Shown: positions 36,191 through 45,875 of the stretch, piece by piece
Layout: every line of letters starts with the position of its first letter
How positions within the stretch are numbered: position 1 is the first letter of the stretch
Assembly: GCA_015179045.1 (NCBI GenBank)
Contig: WHUZ01000003.1
Location: 1,116,001-1,180,000 of the forward strand
Direction: 5' to 3'
From: Kalaharituber pfeilii
Taxonomy: Eukaryota > Ascomycota > Pezizomycetes > Pezizales > Pezizaceae
Length of the DNA stretch: 64,000 bases
The notes under the pieces: model-generated
Seen by the model: only the letters and a program-made list of their open reading frames with translations
The model's database searches: none
Told to the model about the DNA's origin: nothing
Program-made: the position numbers and the translations under genes

Positions 36191-37201
36191 CTATTTCTTC
36201 TTCTTCACGACTTCTTTTATAGGATTGGAATTTGATTGCTCCCTGAGATGGTACTCAACCATTAGTGCACGTTGCGATCAGTGTATTAAAGTAGGAGGTA
36301 TTCGTTCTCACCCATGCAAATCTTTATATTCTTGAATTCTTTCCGTTGACAAGTATATCGTCAATACTGGCATCGGTCTCTTTTTTAAGGGCTCCTGACC
36401 CGGTAATGGGGACATTGGGCCAAATGGGTCATCTAAGTCCATACTACTTTCCGGTCTTGGTGATTCATCGACCTGCCTTCTGAGAGACCTGGATGAATGC
36501 CTAGTCATCAGCCGCGAGGGAGGCTTTGAAGGTGTACTCGCAGGCGGATTGACGGAAAACTTTGGCGGAGGCTTTGACGTCGGGGTAGGTGTCAATCTTG
36601 ATGGGGGTTTCATTGGCGATGCCGCTGGTGACCTCGTCTGCTGTTTGGATGGGGTGCTTGGAATGCCCCCTCCGGCCCAGCTACTTCTTCTCATTTCATT
36701 CCTCTGCGGGGTAGGATTCCTATCAATCGTTTTCGGCTTCACCTCCTCCATCACTTCCTCCAGCGCACAATATTGATACCAGTACATGCCCTGCTGCGCA
36801 ATGCGGCGCTTGAGTATTTCACAGATAGTGATCGCTTTTGGAGCAGACACAGATTTGGCAGTCAAGGTAATGATAATCTGACCTTTTTTCGCTGCAGAAT
36901 CTGAGACAGTAACGCCTTGAGCGTTACTTGACGTCCTGTTCCGACGTTGAGGGGGTTGAGAAAGCTCGGGAAACAGTTGCTCTAAGCATTGCGAAACCTT
37001 CTTCGCGATTGAGGTTGAAGATACGATATTATGGCAGTGTCTGATAGGAGCCGGCACTGGCTTTGCAGCGTCGGTCTGGTTTTGGGTAGACTGCGGAGGG
37101 GGGGTCAATGGACCTCTCGGAGGAGGAGTTACGGGAGGCCGCGGAAGCGACTCTGACAGGCCTTCTTGCGTCGCGGGAGATGGCGAGGAGAGAGTAGCCA
37201 T
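36191..37201 (-). CDS. Alba-domain nucleic-acid-binding protein (Pop7/Rpp20-like)
   Basis: Two exons (37201-36312 and 36242-36191) give 313 residues. After a Pro-rich start, residues about 54-150 form an Alba-like domain: HNIVSSTSIAKKVSQCLEQL, then IIITLTAKSVSAPKAITICE, then ILKRRI and YWYQYCALEEV. This is the order seen in Rpp20/Pop7 and Rpp25-type subunits of RNase P/MRP. The rest is Pro/Ser/Thr-rich and probably disordered. A last structured strand (PVLTIYLSTERIQEYKDLHG) precedes the intron, and the spliced end is a Lys-rich VVKKKK tail. Without splicing the frame stops at DLHG. It could be a fungal Alba protein distinct from Pop7, because it is longer than Pop7. Confidence 0.72.
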
Positions 37202-38299
37202 TTCGGAGGACGTGACTACTTTGACGGTGGAACCATCAGGGTTGCGTAGGTTTGCGTGTGGGGGAGTGGGGAGGATCTCTGTCTCGCTGCGAGGAGGCTT
37301 CTGAGCCGCACGTCGATAACTGTCAGTTGTTGTTGGGAGGGGGAGGGCGCCTGAGGAGGGGCTAGCACCGTTGGGTTAGCTGGGGGTGGGTGGCCACGGG
37401 ACCGCTGACGTGACAGCGGGCGTCGAGTCGTGCGCCAAGCTGCCAAGTCGCCAATCGGCGTCAGGGAGTGTCACTGGTGGCTGAGCTGGAGAGACGGCGG
37501 AGTATGATGGAGTACTTGCCTCGGCACTTGCTTCACTCTGTCGCGTCGTACGCGGCGGCGCGTGAGTCAACAGGCGACGGAAGCTTGCGCACGGATGCCT
37601 GCGCGTTTTGCCTTGAGACCAGCACTGTCACTGGCTGAGAGCATGAGGCGAACGCCTTCATTTGACCAGGGCGGGCAGGTCGGCATGACCCGGCGCAAGG
37701 AAAGGGTATGAGAGGTATGCACTGAAGGGATTGTTATACATTGAGGTAACAAATGAAAATATCACAGGCACCTAGTAAATCACCATTGCTGAAGGAAAAT
37801 TAGTACAGGAGACTCAGAAATAATTCAACCATTAGCTGTCGTTCTACGATGCAATCACTGTCCATCACTCTAAGGCAGCATGTCAGATGCCTGTGGATCA
37901 GGTTCTCAAATGGAAGCAATTGCTATTCTGGATAGTTATACTGCTAAGAATATGAATGACGTTCGTGGGTTTGGCCCAAAAGACCAACTTCAAGTACTGA
38001 CCACAGATGTATCGCCTATAAGTCATCAATTCCAAGTACAAGTATCAATCCTTTATAGTCATATTGAGCTTCTAGCAGAACTCGATCTCCATTACACGCC
38101 TATATACAAATACAACCAATAATAGAAAAAACTTATACAGAGCAATTAGATTTCGGCGTAGGAATTCGCCTCATGCTCTAAAAGTTGGATAACTCATCTA
38201 TTGGAACCACTCATGATAAGCCTTGTGATCAACATAAATGTTAATAATGATGCATTTGAGGGCAGTCACTCCTTGCTGGGCGGTAGTATGTAATAAGAC
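37202..38299. other. Upstream region of the Alba-domain gene and spacer
   Basis: GC-rich, probably 5' leader and promoter near 37,200-37,750, then AT-rich sequence. The frame at 37,880-38,122 has no known motif. Confidence 0.4.
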
Positions 38300-38960
38300 A
38301 TAACAAGGTGGTAAAGCTGCTGCTACTAGTAGACCACAGAAGCAACATCAGTATCAAAATTAACCGCACACTACTGAATAACGCCGCTAGAAACGAGCAC
38401 AGCAAGGTGTGGAGCTTCTGCTGGCAGACTACAGAATTGACGTTAATATAGCTATCAAATATACTGATATAGTATACTTTTGATATAAGAATATTCTATA
38501 AGAATATCTTTAATATAAGAATGTATGCAACTAGCTCCTATATAAATCAAGAACATTTTCATTACAAGAATGTTCTTAGATTCTATTTGCTTAGTCATGT
38601 ACGGAGTACTCGACTTACATATTCTTATCGAGGTTGCATATTTTGCCCAAATGCCGTTACGCATTGCATGTATGTATATTCCGCACTGCAGATGCAATAC
38701 CATTGCATACTAACCCCCATTTGTTCATGTCTTATTGCATGTGGTTACTGTAGTGCGTAGACTGCCAAGCTTGCATTATAAGAATACATTTGATATAAAG
38801 ATGTATCCCCCGTGAGAGGACATTCTTATATCGAGAGTGTACTGTATAATACTGCCTAATAATGCAACTCACAAAGTATACAGCAATGTGGTGGAGCTGC
38901 TGCTGGCAAACGGCACGGTTGATGTCAATATGGCTAACAAAGATAGCTGGCAATTTACTT
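38300..38960 (+). pseudogene. Decayed ankyrin-repeat gene fragments
   Basis: Three separate pieces read as ankyrin-type repeats. They are NKVVKLLLLVDHRSNISIK near 38,303, QQGVELLLADYRIDVNIAIK near 38,400, and SNVVELLLANGTVDVNMANK near 38,882. Each has the VVELLL...DVN core of the repeat, but the frame is broken between them and the flanking half-repeats are unrecognisable. A 375-bp inverted-repeat element sits between the second and third. Ankyrin arrays of this form are common in fungal NACHT/ankyrin genes. Which one this was cannot be told. Confidence 0.6.
38470..38844. mobile_element. 375-bp TA-flanked MITE inside the ankyrin relic
   Basis: The right end reverse-complemented reads CAGTACACTCTCGATATAAG. 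The left end reads TAGTATACTTTTGATATAAG. Both continue AAT and are flanked by TA (38,468-38,469; 38,845-38,846). About 18 of the first 25 positions agree. Several AATATAAGAAT motifs recur internally. It has no coding capacity. Confidence 0.6.
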
Positions 38961-40177
38961 CTTGTCAGAGTCAAAGCAAAAATGCAAGAGGCCATTATGG
39001 AGGCAAAAAGATAGCTTCTAGCATATGTCGCGTGTATCTACATAGCCTGCGACATTACCACTATGAGCGTGGCGAGGGACAGTTGCCAATCCCACCCCTC
39101 TGCACTGGGTCCTCCGTTGGGAAGTCACTGGGTAAGCTGCGCACCGGAGGTTTGCGAAGGCGGTATCACATAGCAGTGAACGTGAGCACTGAGCGAAGGC
39201 ATGGAAATGTCATTTAATTGTGTTGTACACAGGCACCGATATTAAGAAGACATAACTGCTCGTGTAGGACGAACAGAAGTATGGACCGAACAAATCGAAC
39301 TAACGAAGAAGAATCGTTAAAAATAAAGATGAATACGAATGACCGATGAATGCTGATGATAATGAATGGAAGAACAAGTAAGATGATGATCCAGATGAAA
39401 AGCATAGAAGACACCGTTCCTTTACTGTCGGCCACGCGAACTGTCGTTTCTGATCACTTGCGCCTCCGGACTTACCCTCATCGTGTGTATACACTAGTCC
39501 TGCTTACAACCTCGCTATAAAACCCACGTGACCTGCAGCACATCTGAGCCCAGCGCCAGCGCAGTTGTAGTAACTAGGCACGCCGCCTACTACACCGGCA
39601 AATGTTCAATCTGTACAAGCTATGGCATTGTGATAGATGGCTTGGATAGTTGTTCCTTCACATAATGTACAAGAGGACAGTGGGATTTACTGAAGTATAT
39701 GATAATAGAAAGGCTCGATAGGCACCAATCCCGAGAACCATTATTAGGATTCTGAAGCATTTAGTGATGCTGCAAACGACTAATAATTCTCTTATACCTG
39801 AGGGCCCCCCGAACAGTAGATCTTATAACCAGAGACGAGGAGCTTTCGGAAGGGTTGGTGCATGTAGGTGTGATGGAATCTGACGATCAAGCCAACAGTA
39901 GTAATGATGATAACGTGTGGCACTAAGTAAATGCAGGCAGAAGGTGAAGAAGTCAGTGGCTGCAGGTGTTGGAAGAGATAGTGATAGCAGCAGAGGTGAT
40001 GTCTGATTTGTGAAAAATACATTCGGTTTTATTTTCATTATTCCGTGCAGCGACTGACAATTGTCCTAACCGTAGTACCAAAAAGGTAGTACGGTTGGTA
40101 TATATAGGAGTATCCAAACGAGCAGGCTGACCGCTCACGCTATTTACACGGCCGGCAGGTCCATGATGGTTGCGCAC
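38961..40177. other. Spacer without recognisable gene
   Basis: Short frames only. A possible palindrome-rich AT stretch; nothing assignable. Confidence 0.4.
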
Positions 40178-40384
40178 CTAATAGATCTGCTCGCATCGTG
40201 CCATGTAACAGCACTCGTTACAACACCTCGCTGAATTATTTAATGTCACCATCACCTTCACTATCTGGCCTGCGGAATGCATATTCTCAACCGCTGCCAG
40301 AGACGAAGTTGACATAGTTGGTAATATTGTCAAATAAGTTAGAATCGGAAATGTCCCATTATGGAATATTTTTGATTTCTGCAC
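40178..40384 (-). pseudogene. hAT-type transposase dimerisation-domain relic
   Basis: A 68-codon frame reads FPILTYLTI, then LPTMSTSSLAAVENMHSAGQIV, then a Cys-rich stretch ending MARCEQIY. This resembles the C-terminal hAT dimerisation domain, in which a Thr/Ser-Ser..-Glu segment leads into FSxAGQIV. Here HSAGQIV replaces FSAAGQIV. No ends or other domains were found, so it is a fragment. The assignment rests on that short pattern. Confidence 0.45.
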
Positions 40385-40867
40385 TGTTTACCCTAATTGG
40401 CATCCACACATATACACATTATATTAAATAACCCTCCTCCCTCCCAACCAAAACATAACCCCCCACGGCCATGAAATGTAATCCATCCATGGATTGAAGA
40501 ATTGATAAAAGAGAAGCAAATCAGTCAATAAAGGTTTGGGGGGAACGCAAAAAGCGAAAAAACAAAACAAAACAAAAACAAAAAAAACGCCAAATGCATT
40601 GGCGAAAGGAAAAGAAAGCAGGAAAAAGAAACTAATACAGGATAATAAAAAGCCCCTCACGGCTATGGAATGCGCTCTTTTCCATACCGCATACAGAACC
40701 ACATGCTATCGCTCAAAGAGAGAAGAAAAAACAAATGGAGATCTTGGTTCCGTCATCTAAATCATATCCAATCTAAACCAAGTTTGTATCCCTCGCCCAA
40801 GATTAACACCGTTCATACCCTTCGGTTCCAATTTCAAACAAATTCCTTCCCTCCCATTTGCATCCAC
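40385..40867. other. 3' flank of shugoshin
   Basis: A-rich sequence downstream of the shugoshin stop codon with an AAAAC/AAAAACAAA run at 40,558-40,590. Likely 3' untranslated and terminator region. No gene seen. Confidence 0.45.
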
Positions 40868-43415
40868 TCAATATCCTGTTTCACACCTTACACCACTATC
40901 AGACAAATCAACCGCTATCGTCCTCCTCCTCCCGCTCTCCTTGATCCCCACCGTGCCCGCTCCCCCAAAACTACTCCTCCCCCTCTCCCTCTCCTCTACG
41001 GCCCCCTGAAACGATACTCTCTTCCTCCTACTGCTGACGGTCGCGAGCCTCTTACCATCCTCCTCCTCTTCCGAATCGTCATCTCCGCTTTCATTCCTCC
41101 GATAAGATGTTCCCATATCGCGGACGATCTTCTCCGACGAAGAAATCAGGTAATCATAGACATCCCCCGTTCCCATTGCCTGCGACAGGGACGACGTGAA
41201 GCTCAGCCGCTTATGACCCTCGGTGCCGCAGGACGTCACGAAGGAGTCGGCAACGCGGGTAGGGTTATATAAGCTGCTGCTGCTGCTGCAGCTAGTGTTT
41301 GTACTACTTTCCCTTCCCTGCTCCCTCGAAGACTGCCGTTTCCGCGCGTGGATGTCATCGCTGTCGAGATCATTGCGGTCGTGGTCCGTAGGCTCGACGC
41401 TTGACGCCCTGCTCGCAGTCACTGCACTCTCCGAAGACTCCCGCCCGCGCTCTCGTTCTCGTTCGCGCGTCCGATGCCGTGCGGCGCTGTTGCCGCTGCG
41501 GCTCTTTTTCACAGGCTCAGGCGTCTCGCGGCGCATCTTGTCGCGGAGATTTGGCAGTGCGTAGTTTACGCTCTGGCTGACCCGTCGCGAGGGGCGACCA
41601 CTGAACAATAACTCGGATGAAGAAGTATTGGAAGGAGGTGGTGGTGGAGCAAGAGAGATATTTTCTATTAACGGCTTGTTGACCGAGGATATGAGGGACG
41701 GCTTTTCAAAGTCGACATCAAGAGACTTGAGTTTTTGGAGAAGGTCGCCGGGTTTTGTATCAAGGACCTGCTTTTGGGGGGGCAAAGGTCCGCGTTGACG
41801 GTTTCTGTAACAGATATAGATAGTTAATGGATGTTTGGAGAGTTGTGGAATATGTAGGGGGCACTTACTCGGCCCAAGTGCCATCCTTTGAGCCGTGGAT
41901 GTATTGCTTTTCTTTGGCTTGGGCACCATATCGAGGGCGGAGCAATCGTCAGGCAGCACTATGCTTGTGAATTTAGAGCCCCTCTTGTTCTCGTCTGTTG
42001 CGGCTGGTGCAGCTTCTTTTTTCGCCGATTCCTCTTCCTCCTCCCTCTTAGGCTCAACCTTCTCTTTCTTGCTTTCCCCATTTCCAGTACTCTCGTTACT
42101 CGCGTTTTTATCCCCCCCACACAATTTTTCATTGCCCTCCTCCCCCTCCAACACACTCCACGTCTCGCTATTTAGCCTCCTTAGCACTTCGTTCGCCGCC
42201 CCGTCTGACCCACTTTTCAACGTCTTTTCATTCCCCGCCGTTGGGATCGCAACCGTCCCCACACTCTTCTCTGGCACCCGGAACGTAAATGTCTCCGAAA
42301 CCTCGTCCTCACCAAAGCTGATCCGTCGCTCGGGCGACGTGGTGTCTTCAAACTTCCGCTTAGTCGGTTTTGTAGGCGATGAGTCAAGCTTGGAACGGAT
42401 GGGGAGGTTGAATGTAGTGGTAGTGATGGTGGTGGTGGTGGTGCTTTTAAGACTGGATTTGGCGATGGTGCTATCACGGCGGCGGCGGGGGCGTATGTCG
42501 AGGTATGCGGAGAATGGGGGGTCGGGGTACGTGTCTTCGTCCTCATCCTTACCTCCTTTTTCGTTTTCATTTTCATTCTCGTTGTCATCCTTGTCGCTGC
42601 CAGGAGAGGGTCCGTCATATCTGTGGGCGGGGGGGAGGATTGGGACGTCTTCAATGCTGGAGATGCAAACCCAGTCAGAGGAACAAGCAAATTCATTAAG
42701 TTTGAAATGAGGTAGGAAGCATACCTCGATGATTTCCTTGGAAAAACCGGGTCTTCTTTAATAGGCGATAATCCCTCTTGCTCTATACTCGCTAGATATT
42801 GATTCCTCCATACCCGCTCCTCCACCGGCTTTGGCCCTGTCGCCAGCTTGTCTGTACGAACCCCGTCAACCCCGTTCTTAACGCAAGCACCTAAAGGTGA
42901 AAATCGAACCCTACCTCTCGGCGGCGCAGGGACCTGCGCACTTAGCCCGCCCACCAACTGCAAAATTTCCTTCACCTTTTCCTCCAATGCCGTCTTCGTA
43001 CTCGATAAATTCTGCAGGATCTCATGAGACCGGTCCCGTCGGTCGAGCTCGACGGTCAGCTTGATTACTTGCTCGCGGAGCTTGATGTTTTCTTCCAGAA
43101 GCTGTGAGGCTTCGTTCTCGAGGGCACGGATGCGGATGGATTGGGCAGAGTTGGCTCTAGATTGGTGCGGGGAAGGAATTGTTAGAGAGAGGATATTCCA
43201 GTGTGAGTGTTCGACGACTTACCGGGCTATCTCTCGGTTTTGCCGAATGTACCGCTTCTTTACTGTATGTTTGAAATCAGGAATGTAAGTTAATCACTGG
43301 CCTTCTGAATCGGAGACATAAAGGGAGGGGAGGAGGAGGGATAGGGTAACCCAAGACTAAACATACGCGCTTCAATTGTCTCACCCGGAGGCTGAGAGTC
43401 ATTGAGCCGAGCCAT
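40868..43415 (-). CDS. sgo1: Shugoshin (centromeric cohesion protector)
   Basis: Shugoshin recruits PP2A and the chromosomal passenger complex to centromeres and protects cohesin. Exons 43415-43367, 43262-43223 and 43156-42725, then 42656 onwards, join in phase. Together they give a start MARLNDSQPPGETIEA and then a coiled coil (LKKRYIRQNREIARANSAQ, ENIKLREQVIKLTVELDRR), the conserved N-terminal PP2A-binding region. The middle is acidic and Ser/Glu/Arg-rich. The C-terminal SGO motif is GRPSRRVSQSVNYALPNLRD followed by KMRRETPEP, the histone-H2A-phosphate-binding box. A further intron near 41,807-41,871 is likely but its donor is uncertain. The perfect GTAAGT choice breaks the frame, while the region is open without splicing and a GTGCCC donor keeps frame. 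About 750 residues. Divergent from dad2. Confidence 0.87.
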
Positions 43416-44128
43416 TCGTCTCGGAAGGAGTAAATCCGTCTTGGAGGTTTTGTGTGGAGTTGGCGTTGTGCCTTGGGTTTATTGTATGAACGTAGGAAAG
43501 GTATCAATGCACAAGCCGGAAGTGCAAAAGCCAATAGGTTTTTAGTCGAGCGAGGTCGCTATAGAGCGCTGAGATATGCCGTTCCTGACAAAAGGAAGTT
43601 TTCTTTCTCTCTTGTTTTTTTTACTATTTTTTTTTTTTTTGGTGGCGGGGGGTAGAATTGTTGTTATGGTTGCTGTGGTTGTTGCGGCAAAGTCAGGGAC
43701 AAAAGAGCGCACGAGTGCCGAGGATGTATCTATACTGCATATCAGGGCAGGTGGGGTATCTTCCAGGTGCTTTGACGATGAGGGGGGTATAATGGGGGTT
43801 GGGGGGTGGGGGAATGGTTCTTTACATGTAGTGGTGAAAGAATACAAGCAATGGGCCTTAATGCAGCAGCTGTGGTTTGTTTACTTTTCGTTAGTTTGGG
43901 ACGCTTGGCAGGGTGGGAGTAGTGCAGCGCTAGCCCGCAACGGGCAAGCGCACGATGAGGCCCGTCGGCACGGCGACAATCGATAAGAGAAGCAAGAGGA
44001 GCATATCGTAAAAGATATGGTAGCTGCGCCCACAGGCACCCCTCCCCTCCCGACAACAAGAACAACATTAACAACAACAACAACATCATCACCATCATCA
44101 TCACCATCATCATCATCATCAAGAAACG
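43416..44128. promoter_or_regulatory. Shared divergent upstream region of shugoshin and dad2
   Basis: 713 bp between two start codons of mitotic genes, with T/C-rich and G-rich stretches. An ATC/ATCACC microsatellite (about 44,086-44,121) directly precedes the dad2 start. No gene of its own. Confidence 0.55.
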
Positions 44129-44820
44129 ATGTCATATCATCAGCAACAGCCGCAACAGCAGGTTCCCCGATACTCCACAGCGCCACGCCAGTCCTCACTC
44201 GGCGCCGGCACCAGCGCCGGCCTCTACTCCTCGCAGCAGTCGGCATCCCCCGCCCTCCTACAACGCATCAACGAGAAAAGAGAAGAGCTGGACAATCTCT
44301 TGCAGCTCAAAGAGCTCAGTGCGCTGCTTGCGCTACAGATGGAGCAGTTGGAGGCAAAGTTGAACACGTTGGCTGACGGAACGGAAGGTACCTACACCCC
44401 CCGCCCGTGCAGCGTCCCCGTATCGACGCTCCCCTTACTCTCCAAGCCCCTCCTACCGTGATATCCTTCTTGCCTTTGATTGATTTTCTTCTCACATTTT
44501 TTTGCTCATCACTGACACCACACAGCTATCGCACATGTGCTAGCAAACTGGCAAAACGTTCTAAGGGCGATATCCATGGCATCCAGTAAGTTTCCAATGC
44601 ACAACTTGCGGTCCCAACTTTGCTCGCGGCTAGGGCTTATACATTCATCTCACTTCCAGCCCCATTATCGAAGCTCTCAGGGAAAAAGGTAGCCGAGAAG
44701 GATCCGTTCATATCAGACCCAGACAGCGGCCCAGAAAAGAAAGACCAAGAACTTCCAATGCCTATCACCCTTGTCCGAATACCAACTCAGGATTACCAGA
44801 ATCTCAACAACGCCCGCTGA
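44129..44820 (+). CDS. dad2: DASH/Dam1 complex subunit Dad2
   Basis: Dad2 is one of ten small subunits of the DASH ring that couples kinetochores to microtubule ends in fungi. Three exons (44129-44387, 44526-44585, 44660-44820) give 159 residues. After a Gln/Ser-rich start come the core helix LLQRINEKREELDNLLQLKE, the stretch LALQMEQLEAKLNTLADGTE, and after the first intron AIAHVLANWQNVLRAISMAS, which is the Dad2 signature. The tail ends ITLVRIPTQDYQNLNNAR, and the LVRIP segment is also typical. The start is chosen because the preceding bases are a non-coding ATC repeat and MSYHQQQ fits fungal relatives. Confidence 0.92.
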
Positions 44821-45875
44821 TGTGTCCTTCTCAAGCACTCCATCCCGCCGCCTCCGACAGCTGTAGCAGTGTTGCACTATCGTTCCTTGAACGGAGAAAT
44901 AGATGGTACGCGTGCATTATGATGCACTACAAAGAACCCGCATATTTGAAACTGTGCAGCAAGCTTAAGGTCATATGCAATCTGTGAATTGGACTTCCAC
45001 AGGGCCACGGAATAACACACTACAATTCGTTGGATGCCATTCTCTTATATGCTAAATGTGTAAGCATGAGACTGTCGACAATTGAAAAATGCATATGCAT
45101 GCGCATGCAACGAGTGAATAGCTAGCTGAAACCACTGCATCTTGCAAATAACAATAATAACAATACTAAATTTATATGAAAAAATATACATCGAAGGATA
45201 AGAAAGCAACAAATCATCCGATCCATAGACCCTCATAAGCCTCTGTCACAATTGAAATACCCTGATCCGTGCCCACCGCGGCCTATAATGCCCATGTTCC
45301 ATTCCCATGAGACTTGAAACTTTACGGGGAGTACCAGAGCCAGGCATGAATAGCAAACGAGAAATGAATAGAATAATGATTCCTGATTGTCCCACCTTCC
45401 ACTAACACCGCACCTACCAATCATCATGAAGCCCACAACTACTGCCATCGTGACCACTATTTCAACTACTACCATCATAGATACCCATCATCGTCGTCAT
45501 CGTCGTCATCATCGTCATCATCATGATCATAATAATAGAACCCCCCCGCAGACTCGAAGATCCTCCCTCTTGCCTAGATATATCTCAACGCACTTGATAC
45601 CACACTATCCCATCCATCCTCCTCCTATCCCTCCAAGCCTTTGAAAGATCTGACCCTCATCCGCCATTCCGGAATTCTTCCACTCCATCACCACCCCCCA
45701 AATGGGCGCAGGATGAAAGAACAAAAAGATGAAATCTGTATAAATTCCGCCATCGGAATCCATCTTAACTTTTCCAATCCTTCCCCTATTATTTCCTCTA
45801 AATTGCTTACCTTAATGAATCCCAAAAAGTATTCAACTTCTCTAGCTCAGATCTTTCGCGGACAATGGGACGTTT
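44821..45875. other. Convergent spacer between dad2 and pbp1
   Basis: About 1 kb holding two 3' ends. A CATCGTCGT/CATCAT microsatellite lies at 45,484-45,530. No gene seen; frames here are short or lie over the microsatellite. Confidence 0.5.

Noticed and set aside
41895..42710. 271-codon plus-strand frame
   Set aside because: Antisense to shugoshin, Ser/Leu/Phe-rich by composition, and the opposite strand carries recognised motifs.
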